DNA of 64,000 nt. Source: Bradyrhizobium sp. WBAH42. Lineage in GTDB: Bacteria > Pseudomonadota > Alphaproteobacteria > Rhizobiales > Xanthobacteraceae. Position 1 is the first letter of the stretch; the number at the start of each line of letters is the position of its first letter. The stretch lies in assembly GCF_024585265.1 (NCBI RefSeq), contig NZ_CP036533.1:6023001-6087000 (forward strand). The letters run 5' to 3'. The notes below the pieces were generated by a model, which was not told where the DNA came from, made no database searches, and saw nothing but the letters and a program-made list of their open reading frames with translations. Positions 1 through 7,758 of the stretch are shown one piece after another. A program made the translations under genes and the position numbers.

Positions 1-352
1 TCGGCCACACCGAGGTCCAGGCATCGCGCATGTGGATCATGGTGTTGACGATCGCGACGATCAGCGCCACCGCATTGCCGATCAGATGCGGCCAGGCCGG
101 CGCCTGCGTCCGCACCAGCCGGTTGCCGAGGAAATCGGTCAGACCCGCGATCGCCGCCATCACGCCGAAGATGACGCCGGCGAGCAGCAGCCAGGCCGAA
201 AAATCCGCCCACATGATCTCGGCGCTTGCGACATAGGCGATGTCGGTCAGCAGCGCTCCGACGAAACACGCGATCGGGATCGGCACCAGCATGGGATGAA
301 TCGGATGACCCGCGATCTGCGCGGTAGAACGCACGCGCTCGTCGTGTTGCAC
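1..352 (-). CDS. DUF2231 family membrane protein (3' end outside window)
   Basis: The frame reads out of the left edge, so the C-terminus is missing. The N-terminal part contains the family signature GHPIHPMLVPIPI followed by hydrophobic segments, one over roughly residues 20-40 (FVGALLTDIAYVAS) and further ones (WLLLAGVIFGVMAAIAG, IGNAVALIVAIVNTMI), as in small four-helix DUF2231 inner-membrane proteins. A GTG start at 352 is preceded by GAGG with a 6-base gap; an in-frame GTG at 373 is the alternative but has no usable gap. The biochemical role of the family is not established. Confidence 0.75.
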   Translation of the reverse strand, partial: MQHDERVRSTAQIAGHPIHPMLVPIPIACFVGALLTDIAYVASAEIMWADFSAWLLLAGVIFGVMAAIAGLTDFLGNRLVRTQAPAWPHLIGNAVALIVAIVNTMIHMRDAWTSVWP

Positions 353-652
353 GATTGGCCTCGTGACCTTCACCCTGCCCGACCGGCCAACTCGTGCTGG
401 ACGCGATGGTTCCTGCTCTTGCGCGCCCGACGATTTAGCCACGACGCGCGCGCATCGCCGACATGCCCGCCGGGGGTCGTCAAACTCTCGCTCGAAGGCG
501 GAGTCTCGGCCGGCAGGTGCGCGTCAGGTTCCTGTGCATAAGTTGTGGCTTGCGGCCTCCGAACCTCGATGGCGAGTCGAGTTGCGCGTACCATCTTAGG
601 TAGTTTTCGATTTTGTCTTTGCGGCTTTACGTCTTTTTTTCATGGAGGGACA
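353..652. other. Intergenic stretch, no gene supported
   Basis: About 300 bases lie between the divergent DUF2231 gene and the membrane-protein gene starting at 653. Open frames here have no ribosome binding site or recognisable composition. The last 60 bases are comparatively T-rich (near 598-640) and probably hold the promoter of the gene at 653, but I could not pick a convincing -35/-10 pair. Confidence 0.4.
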
Positions 653-2113
653 TTGTTCGATTTCCCGCAATCGGCCATTGTGCCAGTTGATAGCCGTCAC
701 CGGGCTTCTGCCTGCGTCACTACGGTCCTCGCCGCCCTGCTCGCCGCTTCCGTGTTGGCGGCCCCTTGCTTTGCTCAACAGGGAGGCGATGCCGTCTCCC
801 CCGCCGCCGAAACGAAGGGTGTCCAAGCGGCGACCAAGGAAAACACGACCAACACGAAGAAAGCGAACGGGAAGAACGCGACGGGCGCCCGGACGGACAT
901 TTCCGATTGCGCAGGCGGCGAGGTTTTCCAAACACTCGCCAATACGGCCAACAGCGCGGCAATCATCTACAACAGCAATCTCGTACCCGCCGGAAGCGTC
1001 GTCGAATTCGGACTTGCGAGCTCGCTCGATCCCGAAGCCCATTATTTTGCGGTCTTCCTCCAGGATAAGGAAATTCCGCAGGACGAGGTCAGGCACGGCG
1101 CCCGCGCGCGAAGAGCGGGCGAAACCGACGATCTCGTCGTGAAGCGCCTACTGAAGGCCGGCGACACCATCGTTTCCATCGATGTCCCTAACGAGGCGGC
1201 GGGGTGGTGGACCCGCCGCAATCTCTACATCTACCAGTGCGACAGCACACGAAGGCCGCTCAATGTCTCCTATCTGCCGGTCTATTTGAGTCCCTACCAA
1301 CTGAGCATCTGGTTGTCGGTCGCGATCGTGGTCGCGGCGTATTTTCTCTCCGCGAAGGCCTTTGCTCGCTTGAACGACGCGACGCTGAAGGGCCTCAAGG
1401 CCTGGAATCCCATCCGGATCACGGCCGGTTCCGACAATCGCGGGAGCCTCTCGGCCTTCCAGGTGTTCTTCTTCACGATTCTGGTTTTCGCGATGCTTGC
1501 TTATGTCCTGCTTCGCACCGGCGTGCTTTCGGACCTTTCAACCACGGTCCTGGAACTGCTCGGGATCGCGGGCATCGGGGCGGCTGCGGCGAAGGGAGCA
1601 GAATCATCAAAGACCGCGCTCGACCCCGCCAATCAGGCATGGCTCATGAACAAGGGCTGGTTCGACAAGAGCTCGACCCAAGCTGCGACCGATCCAAGCT
1701 TCTACGACTTGATCTCGAGTGACGGCAGCTTTGATGTCTACCGCTTTCAAAGCCTGATCTTCACCGGTGCAGTCGGCCTCGCCCTGTTCGCCGGCGGCGT
1801 GTTTCAGCTTGCGTCCTTCACGGTCCCGCAGAACATCCTCGGCATCTTGGGCCTCAGCCAAGTGGTTTACATCGCAGGAAAGCTCGTGACCTCGAACAAC
1901 GCGACGCAGTTGAATGCCGTCATAACCGACCTGCGCAACGCAGAATCCGCTTATCGCGAAGCGTCCCACAATGCCACCGAGACCCAGGAGGCAAAGGACA
2001 AGGCCGCCCGAGCAAAAGCGGCCTACCTCGACAAAGCGGGAGGAGCGGCCAAGCTTTTCACCGACGTCACCGGGCGTCCGGTCGACGCTGACAAGCTCCA
2101 GGCACCAACCTGA
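653..2113 (+). CDS. Multi-spanning membrane protein of unknown function with an internal repeat
   Basis: I do not recognise a named family. I chose the TTG start at 653 because GGAGGGA lies 5 bases upstream and a signal peptide follows directly (hydrophobic residues about 21-43, ending near PCFAQ). An in-frame ATG at 545 would put a long unlikely leader before it. The 486-residue product has an exported domain of about 170 residues, then hydrophobic segments near residues 216-235, 268-288, 297-312, 365-385 and 396-412, and a charged alanine-rich, probably coiled-coil tail. The segments form two similar halves, each FQ..xFT followed by a helix and an LG-rich helix ending in A.K. It stands alone between a divergent gene and tRNA-Gly. 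Confidence 0.75.
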   Translation: MFDFPQSAIVPVDSRHRASACVTTVLAALLAASVLAAPCFAQQGGDAVSPAAETKGVQAATKENTTNTKKANGKNATGARTDISDCAGGEVFQTLANTANSAAIIYNSNLVPAGSVVEFGLASSLDPEAHYFAVFLQDKEIPQDEVRHGARARRAGETDDLVVKRLLKAGDTIVSIDVPNEAAGWWTRRNLYIYQCDSTRRPLNVSYLPVYLSPYQLSIWLSVAIVVAAYFLSAKAFARLNDATLKGLKAWNPIRITAGSDNRGSLSAFQVFFFTILVFAMLAYVLLRTGVLSDLSTTVLELLGIAGIGAAAAKGAESSKTALDPANQAWLMNKGWFDKSSTQAATDPSFYDLISSDGSFDVYRFQSLIFTGAVGLALFAGGVFQLASFTVPQNILGILGLSQVVYIAGKLVTSNNATQLNAVITDLRNAESAYREASHNATETQEAKDKAARAKAAYLDKAGGAAKLFTDVTGRPVDADKLQAPT

Positions 2114-2165
2114 TGGCCGCGTCGCGGGACAAATCTCGCCGGCGATGACCAATTAAATCGCGGAT

Positions 2166-2239
2166 TGGAGCGGGTGAAGGGAATCGAACCCTCGTATTCA
2201 GCTTGGAAGGCTGCTGCTCTACCATTGAGCTACACCCGC
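2166..2239 (-). tRNA. tRNA-Gly (anticodon TCC)
   Basis: Read on the minus strand the sequence starts GCGGGTG, has the D-arm TAGCTCAATGGTAGAGCA, an anticodon loop with TCC, the T-arm GGTTCGATTCC, and closes with CACCCGC, discriminator T and an encoded CCA. The acceptor stem pairs fully over seven bases. At 74 nt including CCA it is a normal length. Confidence 0.97.
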
Positions 2240-2354
2240 GTCGGGCGATCCCCTAACACGGCTCGGCGGCGGTCTCAACTGCCGGGACGGCGGCTTTCGG
2301 CGGCTTTCCGGGGCTTTGCGCAGACGGCTGGTTCCGACTTGGCCGCCCCGCCCC

Positions 2355-2383
2355 TTAACAGCGGCGGGATCGCCGCCTATATT
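2355..2383 (+). promoter_or_regulatory. Sigma-70-type promoter of the rreB mRNA
   Basis: TTAACA at 2355-2360 and TATATT at 2378-2383 each match consensus at five of six positions and are separated by exactly 17 bases. A start about seven bases downstream (near 2390) and the terminator ending at 2555 predict a transcript of about 165 nt, the length I recall for rreB mRNA. Confidence 0.75.
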
Positions 2384-2402
2384 GGAGACTTCCGCAACCA
2401 AC

Positions 2403-2419
2403 GAAAGGAGGTGATCCAG
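2403..2419 (+). promoter_or_regulatory. 17-nt extended Shine-Dalgarno sequence
   Basis: The 17 bases GAAAGGAGGTGATCCAG are the exact reverse complement of the usual alphaproteobacterial 16S rRNA 3' end (CTGGATCACCTCCTTTC). Normal ribosome binding sites use 4-8 of these bases. The last G is also the first base of the GTG start codon, so the site runs into the gene without a gap, which should hold the 30S subunit very tightly and hinder initiation. Confidence 0.9.
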
Positions 2420-2463
2420 TGTCTTATCTCGAGCGCTGTCACCTCGCTGGGATCGCCCGCTAG
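2419..2463 (+). CDS. rreB: 14-residue peptide of the small mRNA rreB
   Basis: A GTG codon overlapping the extended Shine-Dalgarno sequence opens a 14-codon frame (MSYLERCHLAGIAR) ending in TAG. The peptide is too short for a domain. Length, GTG start, 17-nt Shine-Dalgarno, own promoter and terminator, and transcript size all match the published Bradyrhizobiaceae gene rreB, whose small mRNA binds 30S subunits and is poorly translated (from memory). Codons 7-9 contain TCACCTC, complementary to the core of the Shine-Dalgarno sequence, so the message may also mask its own start. It lies between divergent tRNA-Gly and the convergent kinase gene. Confidence 0.9.
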   Translation: MSYLERCHLAGIAR

Positions 2464-2523
2464 GCTTCGATTTGGGCTTGGCATCGGGGCGCTCTCAGCC
2501 CTGGACCAGCGAGCAAGAAATCG

Positions 2524-2555
2524 GGCGCGACGGGGCCTCCCCGCCGCGCCTTTTT
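2524..2555 (+). terminator. Intrinsic terminator of rreB
   Basis: GGCGCGACGGGG pairs with CCCCGCCGCGCC around a CCT loop with one A-C mismatch, followed by TTTTT at 2551-2555. It separates rreB from the convergent kinase gene that ends at 2572. Confidence 0.85.
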
Positions 2556-2571
2556 CGTCTGTCGGCGCGGC

Positions 2572-4974
2572 TCAGGCGGGCGGCTCGCCGGCAAGCACCT
2601 CGCGAATCTTCTGCGACAGCTCCGCCTTCCGGTATGGCTTGAACAGCAGCGCCACGCCGGGATCGAGATGTCCTTCGTGGACGATGGTGTTGTCGGTGTA
2701 GCCGGAGGTGTAGAGCACCCTCACGCCCGGCCGGCGGAGCCTGACGGCTTCGGCCAATTCATGCCCGTTCATGCCGCCGGGCATGATGATGTCCGTGAAC
2801 AGGAGATCGAATCTGGCGCCCTGGTCGACCAGCGCCAGCGCGGACGCGCCGTCGCTCGCGGCAAGCGTGCGATAGCCGAGGCCGCCGAGTTGCGCGATGA
2901 CATAGCCCTGGACCAGCGGATCGTCCTCCACCACGAGTATCGTCTCCTGCCCGCGCGGCGTGGCGGGCGCCTGAACCGGGGCCGTCCTGGCCACCGCCTC
3001 GCCCTTTGCCCGCGGCAGGAACAACCGCATCACGGTGCCGCGCCCCTCCTCGCTTTCGATCGCGACGGCGCCGCCGCTCTGGCGGGCAAAGCCGTAGACC
3101 ATGCTCAGTCCCAGCCCGGTGCCGCGGCCGACCCCCTTGGTGGTGAAGAACGGCTCGAACACGCGCTCGCGAATGTCGGCCGGAATGCCGTGACCGGTGT
3201 CGCCGACCGCAACCATCACGAAGGCGCCGCGCACGCCCTCGCCGGCGGTCTCCGTGCCGTCGAGCTCGCGGTTCGCGGTCTCGAGGGTGAGCTTGCCGCC
3301 GCCCGGCATCGCGTCGCGCGCATTGACGGCGAGGTTGACGATCGCGGAGGACAGTTGCGACGGATCCACCATCGCGGACCAGGCCTCGTCGGCGAGCCGC
3401 GTCTCGATCTCGATTTGCTCGCCGAGCATCGGCTTCAGCAGCTTCGCGGTCTCGGCCACGAGGGCGTTGACGTCGATCTCGCGCGGCTCCAGCGGCTGGC
3501 GGCGTGCGAAGGTCAGGAGCTGCGAGGTGATCTCCGCCCCGCGCGCGGCTGCATCGTCGATCAATTGCGCGATCGCGGCGAGATCGGGCTTGTCCGCAAG
3601 CCCCTCCTGGATGATCTCGATCGTGCCGGTGATGACCGTGAGCACGTTGTTGAAATCGTGCGCCACGCCGCCGGTGAGCTGGCCGATCGCGTCCATTTTC
3701 TGGGATTGACGCAGCCGCTCCTCGATCTCGTGCTGCGCGGTAAGGTCGGTCGCGGAGCCGCGGTAGCCCAGGAAGCGTCCATCGGCGTCGAAAACCGGCT
3801 TGCCGTTGACGCTGAAATGATGCATCCGCCCGCGCGTGTCGCGTCCGCGATATTCGAATTTGCGGAACGGCTCGTGACGGTCCAGCGTCGCCAGATGCGC
3901 GCGCCATTTCTCGGGCTCGGTATCGCGATCGAGCGCCGTATCGGTGCGACGCGTGCCGAGCCGCACTTTGGGATCCATGCCGAAGGCAATCACCCGGTCA
4001 GAGAGGTAGGTGAAGCGGTGGTCCGGCCCGGTCTCCCAGAACCAGTCGGACGCGGTCTCGGCGTAGTCGCGGAAACGCTCTTCGCTCGCCCGCGCCTCCG
4101 CTTCGGCGCGCCGGCGGATGGTGAGGTCGCGCTCGAGATTGGCATTGGCCTCGCGCAGCTCGCCATAGGCCTGCTGGAGGTTCGCGCACATCGCATTGAA
4201 GGCCTCGATCACCTTGTCGAGCTCGTCGGCATCGGAGGGCGCCCGGCGCACCAGCCGTAACGGCGGCGGCGGTCGCGCCAGGTTGTACTTGCCGACGAAC
4301 TCGGCGATGGCCACCAGATGCCGCGTCACCAGCAGATGGACCATGTAGATGATGAACAGCGAGACCAGGAACGTCTTCGCGGCCTGGCTCGCCAGAATGA
4401 CCAGGGCCCGGTTCAGCAATTGCTGATAGACCTCGCTCAGCGTGGCCTCGACGTGAAGCACGCCGATCGGGCGAGCGGTCCCCTGCACGATGGTGTTCAA
4501 GGGATAGTCGCGCGTGACGATCGAACGCGTGCCCGGTTCGCCGACCGCGATGCGGATCGGATTGGGACGATCGGCAATCTCGCGCACCTCGGCGGCACGG
4601 AGATCGGGCAGCCGCAGGATACCTTCGAGCTGGAGCTTGAGTTGGTTCTGGTCGAGATTCCACAGGCTGTCGCCGAGACTGCCGGTCGTGCTGCGGCCGA
4701 TCTCGTCGAGCCGCGTCTCGATGAGACCGACTTCTCGATTGTAGTCGAGATAGAGCTGCAGCGCGGTCAGCGTCAGCGTCACGGCCGAAGAGAACAGCAG
4801 CACGGCCGCGAGCAGCCGCGGCCCGACGCCGCTGCGCGACCAGTTGATGAAGCGTGCCGGCAGCGATGAGAGCGTCGACGGCGCAAGCGCGCCGATGTCG
4901 GTCAGACCCGGCTTCGCCGCCATCGGCGAGATGGCGTGGCTGCGCTTGGCGTCCTCGTCACCTGCGTTGGCCAT
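2572..4974 (-). CDS. Hybrid sensor histidine kinase with PAS and receiver domains
   Basis: This 800-residue inner-membrane sensor reads in order: transmembrane helix near 52-74, periplasmic sensor region 75-193, second helix near 194-217, HAMP-like linker to about 272, PAS domain 296-412, dimerisation domain with the phospho-accepting His in VAHDFNN (H439), ATPase domain 535-655 with its N-box near 548-554, GDTGHGIP and GTGLGLS, and a C-terminal receiver 677-795 with acidic pair E683-D684-D685 and phospho-acceptor D728 (FTDIIMP). The layout is that of hybrid kinases whose receiver acts as phosphate sink or relay. The start has GGGGA upstream. No separate DNA-binding regulator lies beside it; the divergent neighbour is a periplasmic binding protein. 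Confidence 0.92.
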   Translation of the reverse strand: MANAGDEDAKRSHAISPMAAKPGLTDIGALAPSTLSSLPARFINWSRSGVGPRLLAAVLLFSSAVTLTLTALQLYLDYNREVGLIETRLDEIGRSTTGSLGDSLWNLDQNQLKLQLEGILRLPDLRAAEVREIADRPNPIRIAVGEPGTRSIVTRDYPLNTIVQGTARPIGVLHVEATLSEVYQQLLNRALVILASQAAKTFLVSLFIIYMVHLLVTRHLVAIAEFVGKYNLARPPPPLRLVRRAPSDADELDKVIEAFNAMCANLQQAYGELREANANLERDLTIRRRAEAEARASEERFRDYAETASDWFWETGPDHRFTYLSDRVIAFGMDPKVRLGTRRTDTALDRDTEPEKWRAHLATLDRHEPFRKFEYRGRDTRGRMHHFSVNGKPVFDADGRFLGYRGSATDLTAQHEIEERLRQSQKMDAIGQLTGGVAHDFNNVLTVITGTIEIIQEGLADKPDLAAIAQLIDDAAARGAEITSQLLTFARRQPLEPREIDVNALVAETAKLLKPMLGEQIEIETRLADEAWSAMVDPSQLSSAIVNLAVNARDAMPGGGKLTLETANRELDGTETAGEGVRGAFVMVAVGDTGHGIPADIRERVFEPFFTTKGVGRGTGLGLSMVYGFARQSGGAVAIESEEGRGTVMRLFLPRAKGEAVARTAPVQAPATPRGQETILVVEDDPLVQGYVIAQLGGLGYRTLAASDGASALALVDQGARFDLLFTDIIMPGGMNGHELAEAVRLRRPGVRVLYTSGYTDNTIVHEGHLDPGVALLFKPYRKAELSQKIREVLAGEPPA

Positions 4975-5306
4975 GCACCATGTCCCCGAAATGGCGCTCG
5001 CTGCTGCGGTCGAGCGGTTGCAGTCTCGAGCAATCCATGGGTTGAGACGCCCGTCTCGTCACCCGATGCAAGCGACATCCCGTCGGCCCGCGAGCCCGAG
5101 GTCGGCAAGTCACGTCTTCCGCCCCGCAGCGGGACCGTGGGCAAGCTACCACTGCCCGTGCTAGAATGACATCGGTGAAAGTCCGGTAGGCTCGCGGCAC
5201 GAGCGGGCAGCGATCGTTGCGGCCGGCGTGCAGGCGCCAACTCCCGGTAGATCGCGCCAGCATCCGGATGCCTGGGGTAGCGATGCACGGCCGAAGGAGA
5301 CGCCTG
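4975..5306. other. Divergent intergenic region between kinase and binding-protein genes
   Basis: These 332 bases separate the divergent starts. I see no RNA gene or riboswitch fold. Several GC-rich short inverted stretches occur (for example GGGCAAGCTACCACTGCCC at 5138-5156), none with a clear partner site. It must contain promoters for both genes. Confidence 0.35.
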
Positions 5307-6020
5307 ATGTGGCGGCTAGCCGTCGCCTGCCTGTCGCTGCTCGCCGCTGATCCTGCGTTGGCGCAGGACACGATCCGGCTGGCGCGCATCGCCGACATCC
5401 CCGATCAATATGTCGGCGGCGAGATGCTGCGGGCCGTCTACGCCAAGCTGAACATCAGGCTGGAGTTCGAGGACGTGCCTGGCAAGCGCGCGCTCGCATT
5501 GTCGAGCGCCGGCGAGGTCGACGGCGAGATCCAGCGGATCGGAACGCTCTCGCGCGAGTACCCGACGCTGGTCCAGGTCACGCCGGCGATCAACTACATC
5601 GAGCCGGCGGTGTTCGCGACCAAGCTCCGGTTCGAGGTCGCAGGTTGGGATTCGATCAAGGATTACAGCATCGGCATCGTCCGCGGCGTCGGCTCCTCGG
5701 AAGCCGGCACACGCGGCATGGCCCGCGTCACGGCGACTAGCAGCCTCGAGAACATGGTCAGGATGCTCGATGCCGACCGTTTCGACGTGATGGTCACCGA
5801 CCTCTTCAGCGGGCTCGCCACGGTGAGGAAACTCAATCTGCAGGCCAGGATCTACCCGCTCTCCCCGCCGCTCGAGCGCATCCACATCTACCACTACCTG
5901 CATGAACGCCATCGCGATCTGGTGCCTGAGGTTGGCAAGGTGATCGCTCGGATGCAGGCGAGCGGCGAGCTGGCCTCACTGCGCGAGGCCCTGGTCAGGC
6001 AGGTCTTGAGCGGGCAATGA
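5307..6020 (+). CDS. Orphan periplasmic solute-binding protein (SBP_bac_3-like)
   Basis: A 237-residue exported protein. AAGGAGA lies 6 bases before the ATG at 5307, and the first 20 residues form a clean signal peptide ending ALAQ. In-frame ATGs upstream (5268, 5283) would bury it. The mature part resembles the two-lobe extracellular solute-binding proteins of the amino-acid ABC type, with a first strand IRLARIADIP and the lobe motif FDVMVTD. There is no permease or ATPase gene nearby, so it may be a sensory rather than transport protein. It diverges from the hybrid kinase, which is suggestive but not proof of partnership. Confidence 0.72.
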   Translation: MWRLAVACLSLLAADPALAQDTIRLARIADIPDQYVGGEMLRAVYAKLNIRLEFEDVPGKRALALSSAGEVDGEIQRIGTLSREYPTLVQVTPAINYIEPAVFATKLRFEVAGWDSIKDYSIGIVRGVGSSEAGTRGMARVTATSSLENMVRMLDADRFDVMVTDLFSGLATVRKLNLQARIYPLSPPLERIHIYHYLHERHRDLVPEVGKVIARMQASGELASLREALVRQVLSGQ

Positions 6021-6031
6021 CGAATGCTGCG

Positions 6032-6235
6032 TCAGCCGGTGCGAAGCCGCTCGCGCAGCGCGACCGCGGCGATCAGCATGCCGACGCACCAGGCCACGAC
6101 CGCGCGGTGCGGCTCCTCCCCGAGCAGCACCGTGAGCAGGCTCGTCAGAAGGCAGGGGACGATGGCCTTGCAGGTCCGGCTCGTCAGCGCGAGCAGGAAC
6201 GGCATCGCCGTGATCGATATCTGCAGCACATCCAT
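6032..6235 (-). CDS. Small membrane protein, function unknown
   Basis: A 67-residue frame largely made of two hydrophobic segments (about residues 4-18 plus 25-37, and 43-60) ending with charged ERLRTG. That composition is not expected from a chance frame. Its stop is 11 bases from the convergent binding-protein stop. The ribosome binding site is weak (AGGA at an over-long distance), so the start is uncertain. No family recognised. Confidence 0.45.
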   Translation of the reverse strand: MDVLQISITAMPFLLALTSRTCKAIVPCLLTSLLTVLLGEEPHRAVVAWCVGMLIAAVALRERLRTG

Positions 6236-6262
6236 TTCGAATGCCGGTCCTGCCGGGAGGCT

Positions 6263-6448
6263 TCAGAAACCGAAGATGCTGAGCACGCGCCGCCGTTTGC
6301 CGCGCCGACTCTCGACGATCCGCTCGCCGCCGTTCTCGGCGGAGCTCCCGTAATAGCGGTGATGGCCGGCCTGATCGTGCAGATCGGCCGGCTCCGACTG
6401 TCCCGCCCGCCGCGCGTCGCAGATGATCTTGATGGTTTGACCCGACAT
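6263..6448 (-). CDS. Small basic hypothetical protein
   Basis: A 61-residue hydrophilic protein beginning MSGQTIKIICDARRAGQ. GGAGG sits 5 bases before the ATG at 6448, a strong binding site that supports it as real. It is rich in Arg, His and Gly and has no signal peptide or motif I recognise. It precedes the small membrane protein gene on the same strand by 27 bases, so the two may be co-transcribed. Confidence 0.6.
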   Translation of the reverse strand: MSGQTIKIICDARRAGQSEPADLHDQAGHHRYYGSSAENGGERIVESRRGKRRRVLSIFGF

Positions 6449-6661
6449 TGCCGCCTCCAGCAAAAGCTTGTTGTTCGTGGTTCATCAGTCGCGGCCTGTT
6501 CCGGCGGCGTTCACATGGCAAGGCCGCAATTGGGTTTCAGGATGGTTTCGCCGCTTGCCGGCCACGCAATATTCTGCTTCGGGAGTGTCGGCAGGGGCTG
6601 CCGTGCTGCGTCCTTGGGACTTGGATAAAAACCACGCGCAAAAGAAAAAAGAGAGGTGACG

Positions 6662-7042
6662 ATGCTCTACGCGATCCTGGCCTACCACGTGGAAGACGAA
6701 GTCCTGTCCTGGACACCGGAGCAGGACGCCGCGGTCGTCGCCAAAGTCATCGAGGTTCAGGCGCCCCTGCGCGCCAGCGGCCAGTTTGGACCGGCGGCCC
6801 GGCTCGATGAGACCCGGAAGGCCCGCACCTTGCGTGGCCCCGGCGCGGGAATGGTGCTGGACGGGCCGTTTGCCGAGACCAAGGAGCAGCTTCTGGGCTT
6901 CCATTTGATGCAATGCGCCACCGAGGAGGAGGCGATCGCAGCGGCGCGGAAGCTGCGTGCGGTCAATCCGACGGCGGTGTACGAGATCCGCCCGGTCAAG
7001 CTTTACGTGCCGGCCGATGGGTTCGGCGCGACATCCGGCTAA
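6662..7042 (+). CDS. YciI-like (DGPF-motif) protein
   Basis: A 126-residue cytoplasmic protein of the YCII-related fold. It has the family signature VLDGPFAETKEQLLGF in the middle and the usual C-terminal EIRPVKLY. The ATG at 6662 has AGAGG 5 bases upstream; an in-frame GTG two codons earlier overlaps that site. Members often sit next to ECF sigma-factor genes, but none is here. The molecular activity of most members is unknown. Confidence 0.88.
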   Translation: MLYAILAYHVEDEVLSWTPEQDAAVVAKVIEVQAPLRASGQFGPAARLDETRKARTLRGPGAGMVLDGPFAETKEQLLGFHLMQCATEEEAIAAARKLRAVNPTAVYEIRPVKLYVPADGFGATSG

Positions 7043-7046
7043 AGTC

Positions 7047-7637
7047 CTACGCGCCCGGCTCGGTCCGGTTGGGAAGGAAGCGCTGGATCACGATGCCGCC
7101 GAAAGCGACGAACCACAGGAAGGGTGCGGCCTGCGGCGCGAACGCCGCAACGATCGTGCCCGGAATGAACACCAGCAGCGGAAACAGCGAGGCCATGATT
7201 TCGTTGCGCCAGCCGCCGAGGATCGTCCACCACAGCCAGGCGTTGAGGCCGGCGATCGCGGTCAGATGCAAGCCGTAGAGCACGGCGACGGCGTTGCTCA
7301 TGCCGTAATTGGTGTAGAGGCCGTTTGTGACAGGCAGCAGCACGATCGAGAGCAGGAAGAACAGGTTGAGGATCACGTCGCCGCGGCTGCCGATCGGCTG
7401 GCGCGCCAGCCGGCGATGATGGCTGATCCAGAACACGCCTGCGATGATGAAGCTCAGCGCAAGCCCGGCCAGCTTGCCGGAATAGATATGGGCGAGCTCG
7501 CTCCAGCCGGGGGCGCTGGTGAACACCGCCGCCTTCGGCAGGTCGTAGGCCAGCAGCGTCATGGCGACACCGAAAATGGTGTTGCTGAGCGATTCCAGCC
7601 GCCGCATCTCGAACTGGTCGGGCTTGAGCTCGGTCAT
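7047..7637 (-). CDS. TMEM175-family (DUF1211) membrane protein, possible cation channel
   Basis: A 196-residue integral membrane protein. Near the N-terminus it carries the family hallmark RLESLSNTIFGVAMTLL, corresponding to the first pore-lining helix of the TMEM175 family, and five more hydrophobic segments follow, giving the usual six. Bacterial TMEM175 proteins form tetrameric potassium-permeable channels, so a channel role is inferred. Its stop is 4 bases from the convergent YciI stop. Confidence 0.85.
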   Translation of the reverse strand: MTELKPDQFEMRRLESLSNTIFGVAMTLLAYDLPKAAVFTSAPGWSELAHIYSGKLAGLALSFIIAGVFWISHHRRLARQPIGSRGDVILNLFFLLSIVLLPVTNGLYTNYGMSNAVAVLYGLHLTAIAGLNAWLWWTILGGWRNEIMASLFPLLVFIPGTIVAAFAPQAAPFLWFVAFGGIVIQRFLPNRTEPGA

Positions 7638-7758
7638 CTCGCCATGGGGTGCTGGAACCTAAGGGCCTCTTCCCCCTAAATCCTAATTCCAGTCCCGTCC
7701 AGCCGCATTGCGCTTCGCGCCGGGATCGCCGAGTCTCTTCCTTTCACCGGGGCGATTC

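Noticed and set aside
545..652. ATG start at 545 for the large membrane protein
   Set aside because: It would put 36 residues before the signal peptide and lacks a binding site, while TTG 653 has GGAGGGA at the right distance.
4975..5306. Possible riboswitch or RNA gene in the kinase/binding-protein gap
   Set aside because: No conserved riboswitch core could be identified; the small dyads do not build a consistent fold.
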